NCBI GenBank assembly: GCA_002340255.1
Contig: DDLS01000120.1
Location: 1 to 10,079 of the forward strand
DNA length: 10,079 nucleotides
Origin: Cyanobacteria bacterium UBA2566
Lineage (GTDB): Bacteria; Cyanobacteriota; Cyanobacteriia; Cyanobacteriales; Desertifilaceae
Direction of reading: 5' to 3'
Shown piece by piece: positions 7,015 through 10,079 of the stretch (the stretch's first letter is position 1; every line of letters begins with the position of its first letter). A model generated the notes under the pieces. That model saw nothing but the letters and a program-made list of their open reading frames with translations, was not told the DNA's origin and made no database searches. A program made the translations under genes and the position numbers.

Positions 7015-7037
7015 ACAAGGGGCCCCTAGCCCCTTGT
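7015..7037. terminator. GC-rich hairpin between convergent genes
   Basis: ACAAGGGG at 7015-7022 pairs with CCCCTTGT at 7030-7037 around a 7-base loop, giving an 8-bp stem. A second small hairpin, TCTCC-CAA-GGAGA, follows directly. It sits in the 109-bp gap between the ends of the MoeZ-type gene (plus) and metF (minus), where a bidirectional terminator would be expected. Neither side has a true T-run, so it is not a textbook intrinsic terminator. It may block read-through or protect 3' ends. Confidence 0.45.
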
Positions 7038-7074
7038 CTCCCAAGGAGAGATGAATGTCATATCAACCCAAAAA

Positions 7075-7965
7075 TTAAGACAGAGGCCCAATATCAGCTA
7101 AATCCAAAATTTGGGGAATTAAGTCCTCACGCTTCACCGCCATCAGATGGACACCATGACAGATATTGCGAGCTAGTTTAATTTGTTCGGCGGCAATTTT
7201 CATGCCTTCTAAGAGAGGTTTTTCTGCATTGGCGAGGCGCTCGATCAAGGAATCGGGAATATGAACACCAGGCACACAACGCTTAACAAATTTGGCATTT
7301 TTAGCGGATTTGAGTAAGAAAATTCCGGCTAAAACAGGTTTATCCGAGCCGGCTGCAACTTGGGTCATGAATTTATCTAAACGCTCAAAATCAGTGACCA
7401 TTTGACTTTGGAAAAACTGAGCGCCAGCATCTAACTTTCTTTTAAATCGTCGTTGCAATCCTGACCAACTGTCAAGTTGGGGGTCTACCGCAGCTCCCGC
7501 TAAGAGGTTGAGGGGGCCATCGGGGAGTTTTTTTTGGTGAGCGTCAAACCCTTGGTTGAGGAGGTCAATGACTTTCAACAGACGCACTGATTCGAGTTCA
7601 AAGACGGGGCGACCATCGCCATAATCTCCAGCCTTTGGCGGGTCTCCAGTGAGGGCGAGAATATTGTGAATGCCTAAAGCGTTGGCCCCCATGAGATCGG
7701 CTTGAATGCCCATACGGTTACGATCGCGGCAAGCCACTTGACAAATGGGTTCAATCCCTTGTTGCAATAAAAGCACGCTGGCAGCCAAAGGGCACATGCG
7801 TAAAACAGCACGACTTCCATCTGTAATATTGACGGCATGAACCCGGCCTTTCAGGTGTTTAGACATTTCTATCATATGGCTGGTGTCACCGCCTTTGGGG
7901 GGCATGACTTCAGCCGTGACTAGGAATTCTCCTGAATGTAAGGCTTGACGAAAAGAATTAACCAT
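7075..7965 (-). CDS. metF: Methylenetetrahydrofolate reductase family protein
   Basis: This FAD enzyme family reduces 5,10-methylene-THF to 5-methyl-THF, the methyl donor for methionine synthesis. The 296 residues fit a single (beta-alpha)8 barrel without the regulatory domain of eukaryotic forms. Family marks include the first-strand Glu19 in TAEVMPPKG (E28 of E. coli), the flavin-region strand NILALTGDPP with Asp108 (D120 of E. coli), and Gln188 in SQMVTDF (near Q183 of E. coli). It starts at ATG 7965, 19 bases after the end of trpS on the same strand, so the two are likely co-transcribed. No Shine-Dalgarno is evident in that AT-rich gap. The sequence differs much from E. coli MetF, and the electron donor cannot be told from it. 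A related barrel enzyme of C1 metabolism is the alternative. Confidence 0.85.
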   Translation of the reverse strand: MVNSFRQALHSGEFLVTAEVMPPKGGDTSHMIEMSKHLKGRVHAVNITDGSRAVLRMCPLAASVLLLQQGIEPICQVACRDRNRMGIQADLMGANALGIHNILALTGDPPKAGDYGDGRPVFELESVRLLKVIDLLNQGFDAHQKKLPDGPLNLLAGAAVDPQLDSWSGLQRRFKRKLDAGAQFFQSQMVTDFERLDKFMTQVAAGSDKPVLAGIFLLKSAKNAKFVKRCVPGVHIPDSLIERLANAEKPLLEGMKIAAEQIKLARNICHGVHLMAVKREDLIPQILDLADIGPLS

Positions 7966-7984
7966 AATAAAAAAGTAATGTTAT

Positions 7985-8992
7985 TTACAAGGGACTGGAA
8001 TAGCCGAGGGCTTTTTTTACTTCAGCTAAGGTAGAAGAAGCGATCGCGTCTGCCTTGTGCCGACCTTGGCGCAAAACTGATTCTAGATACGGGCGATCGC
8101 CCATAATTTCCTGATATTTGTCTTGAATGGGTTTGAGCGCTTCTACCACGGTTTCCGTCAACAAGGGCTTAAATTGTCCCCATCCCATCTCTTGACATTC
8201 TGCTGCTACTGCTTCCTTCGTTTGTCCAGAGAGTAGCATATAGAGGCTCAATAGGTTATGACATTCTGGCCGGTCTAAATTATCAAATTCTAAGCCCCGA
8301 AAGGGATCGGTTTTACAGCGCTTAATTTTGCGGGCGATCGCCTCTGGGGGATCGAGTAAACTAATTCGACTTTGTTCGCTCGGATCGGACTTTGACATCT
8401 TTTTCGTGCCATCCGTCAAACTCATCACCCGTGCGCCTTCTTTTCTAATCAAAGGATTGGGTAACTTCAGTACCGTTTCTCCTTTGCCATAGAAATGATT
8501 AAAGCGAGCAGCAATATCGCGAGTGAGTTCTAAATGTTGTTTTTGATCTTCTCCCACGGGCACGCGATCGGCTTGATAAAGTAGAATATCTGCTGCCATT
8601 AACACGGGATAATCTAACAATCCTGTGCCCACATTTTCGCCCTGTTTAATTGCTTTTTCCTTAAACTGAATCATATCTTCTAACCAGTTTAGAGGGGTAA
8701 TACAGTTAAGCAACCAGGTTAATTCACTATGGGCAGGGATATGGGATTGAATAAAAATGGTACTATGCTCTAAATCAATACCACAAGCTAGATAGAGCGC
8801 CGCAATGGTATAAGTATCGGCGGCTAGGGTTTCTGGGGTATGAGGAACTGTGATTGCATGGAGATCGACCACACAAAAATAGTTTTCATATTCGCTTTGT
8901 CCCTCAACCCAGTTCCGGATCGCACCTAAATAGTTACCGAGATGAAGGTTACCGGTGGGTTGAACACCAGAAAGAATGCGCTGTTTACTCAT
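7985..8992 (-). CDS. trpS: Tryptophanyl-tRNA synthetase
   Basis: This class I aminoacyl-tRNA synthetase charges tRNA-Trp with tryptophan in the cytoplasm. At 335 residues it is full length for the bacterial form. The HIGH-type motif is HLGN at 17-20 inside SGVQPTGNLHLGNY, and the KMSKS motif is exact at 198-202. The stretch GEDQKQHLELTRDIA at 147-161 is a typical TrpS signature. The ATG at 8992 gives the expected N-terminus MSKQRILSGVQPTG. No purine-rich Shine-Dalgarno precedes it; the sequence just upstream is C/T-rich on the coding strand. Downstream, metF begins after 19 bases. The leader before the ATG contains inverted repeats (9028-9076) that might form a 5' structure. There is no sign of truncation. 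Confidence 0.97.
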   Translation of the reverse strand: MSKQRILSGVQPTGNLHLGNYLGAIRNWVEGQSEYENYFCVVDLHAITVPHTPETLAADTYTIAALYLACGIDLEHSTIFIQSHIPAHSELTWLLNCITPLNWLEDMIQFKEKAIKQGENVGTGLLDYPVLMAADILLYQADRVPVGEDQKQHLELTRDIAARFNHFYGKGETVLKLPNPLIRKEGARVMSLTDGTKKMSKSDPSEQSRISLLDPPEAIARKIKRCKTDPFRGLEFDNLDRPECHNLLSLYMLLSGQTKEAVAAECQEMGWGQFKPLLTETVVEALKPIQDKYQEIMGDRPYLESVLRQGRHKADAIASSTLAEVKKALGYSSPL

Positions 8993-9027
8993 ACTTTTGG
9001 GAAGGGACGGCAGAGGTCAAGGTTGGA

Positions 9028-9076
9028 CAGGTTAGCTTAGGAATATAGCCAAAAACCAGGGTTAGGCGCTAACCTG
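9028..9076. promoter_or_regulatory. Inverted repeats in the trpS leader / divergent intergenic region
   Basis: CAGGTTAGC at 9028-9036 is the exact reverse complement of GCTAACCTG at 9068-9076, giving a 9-bp stem around 31 bases. A second, mutually exclusive hairpin, GGTTAG (9060-9065) with CTAACC (9069-9074) around GCG, uses the same right arm. They lie 36-84 bases upstream of the trpS start and about 100 bases upstream of the divergent small gene. Two competing stems in a leader are compatible with attenuation-type control, but no leader peptide, T-box sequence or T-run was found. Confidence 0.35.
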
Positions 9077-9173
9077 CCCAGACAATGACGAGAGAGGTGG
9101 TTTTTGGGTATTAATTTTTATTACAATACACTAATCTGGAACAAATTGTTAAATTTTGAGGGTGAATTCAATC
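9077..9173 (+). promoter_or_regulatory. AT-rich divergent promoter region
   Basis: This AT-rich stretch lies between the trpS leader repeats and the small gene at 9174. On the plus strand TACAAT at 9122-9127 matches a -10 box in five of six positions, with only a poor -35 (TTTTTG at 9101-9106, 15-base spacing). GAGGGTGA at 9158-9165 is a strong Shine-Dalgarno for the ATG at 9174. On the minus strand no clear trpS promoter could be picked out. Confidence 0.3.
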
Positions 9174-9488
9174 ATGGACTCAAGATCCGACTCAAGAGCA
9201 GGGGAGGGCGATCGCCAGTACCTGCAAGAATGCATTGAGCTAGCCCATAAATTGGAAACCCATGAGAGGGCTAAAGCAGAATTTAGACAATGGTGCGATC
9301 GCCTGGCGCAAGACAATCCCCAAGCGGCTGCTCTGCTCACCCTCCTCTGGGACGAAGCGATCCGAGCGAACCGTTCTGCCCTCTTTTGGGAAGAACTCAG
9401 CAATGTAGAAAAGCAACTGTGCGATCGCATGACCGAAGAAACGATTCAGTTACAGCAAAACTATCTCCGTTTGGTGCAAGAGCAGTAA
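9174..9488 (+). CDS. Small helical protein of unknown function (104 aa)
   Basis: I place the start at ATG 9174 because GAGGGTGA at 9158-9165 sits eight bases upstream; earlier in-frame TTG (9156) and GTG (9162) overlap or precede that site. The 104-residue product is charged, rich in Gln, Glu, Arg and Leu, and looks all-helical from about residue 15 to the end, possibly forming coiled coils. It has two Trp-rich spots (FRQWCDRL, and LLWDEAIRA followed by FWEEL) and ends VQEQ. No membrane segment, signal peptide or known catalytic motif is visible. Three HIP1 octamers lie within the coding sequence, typical of resident cyanobacterial genes. I believe it belongs to a conserved cyanobacterial family of unknown role, but cannot name it. 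Confidence 0.75.
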   Translation: MDSRSDSRAGEGDRQYLQECIELAHKLETHERAKAEFRQWCDRLAQDNPQAAALLTLLWDEAIRANRSALFWEELSNVEKQLCDRMTEETIQLQQNYLRLVQEQ

Positions 9489-9502
9489 CGTTGGTCATTA
9501 CA

Positions 9503-9582
9503 GCGCTTTGCTCTGTATGTCATTGCGAAGGTTGCGCCAGCGGAATCAAGCAATCTCTTCCCTATTGCCTAGCGCAAAGCGC
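9503..9582. repeat. Small inverted-repeat element, possibly MITE-like
   Basis: GCGCTTTGC at 9503-9511 is the exact reverse complement of GCAAAGCGC at 9574-9582. Between them lies TCATTGCGAAG (9520-9530) followed by AAGCAATCTC (9548-9557). Those two strings resemble a dispersed repeat seen in several cyanobacteria, in which CATTGCGA and GAAGCAATCT recur. TACAG/CTGTA at 9500-9516 forms a smaller hairpin at the left end. The element fills most of the gap between the 104-aa gene and the ABC remnant. Element status rests on the inverted ends and recalled similarity; copy number was not checked. Confidence 0.4.
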
Positions 9583-9615
9583 AAAGTACTATACTTACTG
9601 AACTCAATCATTGCC

Positions 9616-9795
9616 ATGCCCATTATTGCTGACCACTTAAGTGGTGGATATCACCAAAACCCGATTGTTAAACAGATTAACCTGAGTTTAGAGACTGGAG
9701 AATGGTTGAGTTTAGTCGGGGCTAATGGCTCCGGTAAATCCACGTTTCTCAAACTATTGAGTCGTTTGCTCTCCCCCCAAGAAGGCGTTGTATAG
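9616..9795 (+). pseudogene. ABC transporter ATP-binding subunit, truncated by an insertion sequence
   Basis: The 59 residues from ATG 9616 are the start of an ABC ATPase of the metal-chelate or cofactor importer style: aromatic A-loop Tyr12 in SGGYHQNP, then NLSLETGEW and a perfect Walker A, GANGSGKST, at 35-43. A normal protein would run about 250 residues with Q-loop, signature LSGG and Walker B. Here the frame stops at TAG 9793-9795, right after SPQEGVV, where family members usually continue into another strand. The stop lies at the start of IS630-type sequence, so the gene was probably split by insertion and its remainder should lie beyond the IS, outside the window. The frame is open upstream to an ATG at 9508, but that part is repeat DNA. 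As it stands it cannot make a working ATPase. Confidence 0.85.
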
Positions 9796-10079
9796 CAGAG
9801 AAAGGGAGAGTTAGGACATAATAGAAAGATGAAGTTAGCGATCGTGAGATGATGCCATCAGCTTATAGTATAGACCTAAGACATAAAGCCGTGGGGGCCT
9901 ATGATAGAGGGGAGCGTAAGAGCCATGTGTGTAGAACGTTTGGTATCAGTGGCAACACCTTAGACCGGTGGCTTAAACGTCGAGAGGAAAGGGGGAATGT
10001 GGCTCCTGTGACCGACCGTAGAGGCCCAAAAGGGAAAATCAATGACCTGGAAGAGTTTGAAGTCTTTGCCAAAGAAAAT
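9793..10079 (+). mobile_element. IS630-family insertion sequence, left end (partial)
   Basis: ABC-type coding sequence stops at about 9792 and is followed by a 56-base non-coding lead and an IS630-type transposase start. IS630/Tc1-mariner elements insert at TA and duplicate it. The junction reads GTTGTATAGCAG, so either TA at 9791-9792 or 9793-9794 could be the target. The left terminal repeat would begin near GCAGAGAAAGGGAGAG, but the right end is outside the window, so the exact boundary and the terminal repeat could not be confirmed. Confidence 0.75.
9849..10079 (+). CDS. IS630-family transposase, N-terminal part (3' partial)
   Basis: From ATG 9849 (a second ATG is at 9852) 77 codons are open to the right edge. 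The start, MMPSAYSIDLRHKAVGAYDR, is typical of IS630 transposases. It runs into a helix-turn-helix DNA-binding domain at about residues 11-45, with the second helix near VCRTFGISGNTLDRWLKRR. The linker after it (RRGPKGKINDLEEFEVFAKEN) also fits the family. The DDE catalytic domain lies beyond the window, so activity cannot be judged. Some IS630 elements split the transposase over two frames; that cannot be tested here. The gene points away from the ABC remnant it interrupts. Confidence 0.88.
   Translation, partial: MMPSAYSIDLRHKAVGAYDRGERKSHVCRTFGISGNTLDRWLKRREERGNVAPVTDRRGPKGKINDLEEFEVFAKEN

Noticed and set aside
9149..9430. Minus-strand open frame opposite the 104-residue gene
   Set aside because: It is Ser/Arg/Ala-rich antisense translation with no start signal; the plus-strand gene explains the region.
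9290..9601. Plus-strand open frame overlapping the 104-residue gene and the repeat
   Set aside because: It is out of frame with the better-supported gene, has no ribosome binding site, and runs into repeat DNA with a low-complexity product.

Overview
This window is cyanobacterial chromosome. The strongest sign is the palindrome GCGATCGC (HIP1), of which I count 14 exact copies in 10 kb, against roughly 0.15 expected by chance for an 8-mer. The gene families agree: an AAA-like ATPase of a type common in cyanobacteria, a MoeZ-type sulfur-carrier activating enzyme, and a cyanobacterial-style MetF. The genus cannot be fixed from the sequence alone. No tRNA, rRNA or CRISPR array was seen.

Layout, left to right. 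(1) Positions 3-1076, plus strand: the C-terminal part of an AAA-like P-loop protein whose frame is still open at the left edge. (2) 1239-4660, plus: class I ribonucleotide reductase, nrdA then nrdB, separated by a strong intrinsic-terminator-like hairpin. (3) 4661-5252: a repeat-rich stretch around one small gene of unknown function (71 codons). (4) 5253-6965, plus: a JAMM metalloprotease followed by a MoeB/MoeZ-type E1-like adenylyltransferase with a C-terminal rhodanese domain. (5) 6966-7074: a GC-rich hairpin between convergent genes. (6) 8992-7075, minus: trpS then a metF-type methylenetetrahydrofolate reductase, 19 bp apart, probably co-transcribed. (7) 9174-9488, plus: a small helical protein of unknown function. 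(8) 9503-9582: a small inverted-repeat element. (9) 9616-9795: an ABC transporter ATPase cut off just after Walker A. (10) From about 9793 to the right edge: the left end of an IS630-type insertion sequence with the start of its transposase.

How the genes work together. nrdA and nrdB encode the two subunits of one enzyme that makes deoxyribonucleotides. All catalytic, radical-transfer and iron-ligand residues I looked for are present, including the tyrosyl radical site. The JAMM protease and MoeZ-like enzyme resemble two of the partners of the mycobacterial CysO route (activation of a small sulfur carrier, then release of its cargo by a JAMM protease). No sulfur carrier or cysteine synthase is present in the window, so the shared pathway is an inference. 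trpS and metF share a strand and probably a transcript but have no obvious functional link.

The most informative items for follow-up are the terminator-like hairpin inside nrdAB, the JAMM-MoeZ pair, the IS630 disruption of the ABC ATPase gene, the altered Walker B of the AAA-like protein, and several unexplained inverted repeats. I did not find convincing evidence for a wholly new multi-gene system.
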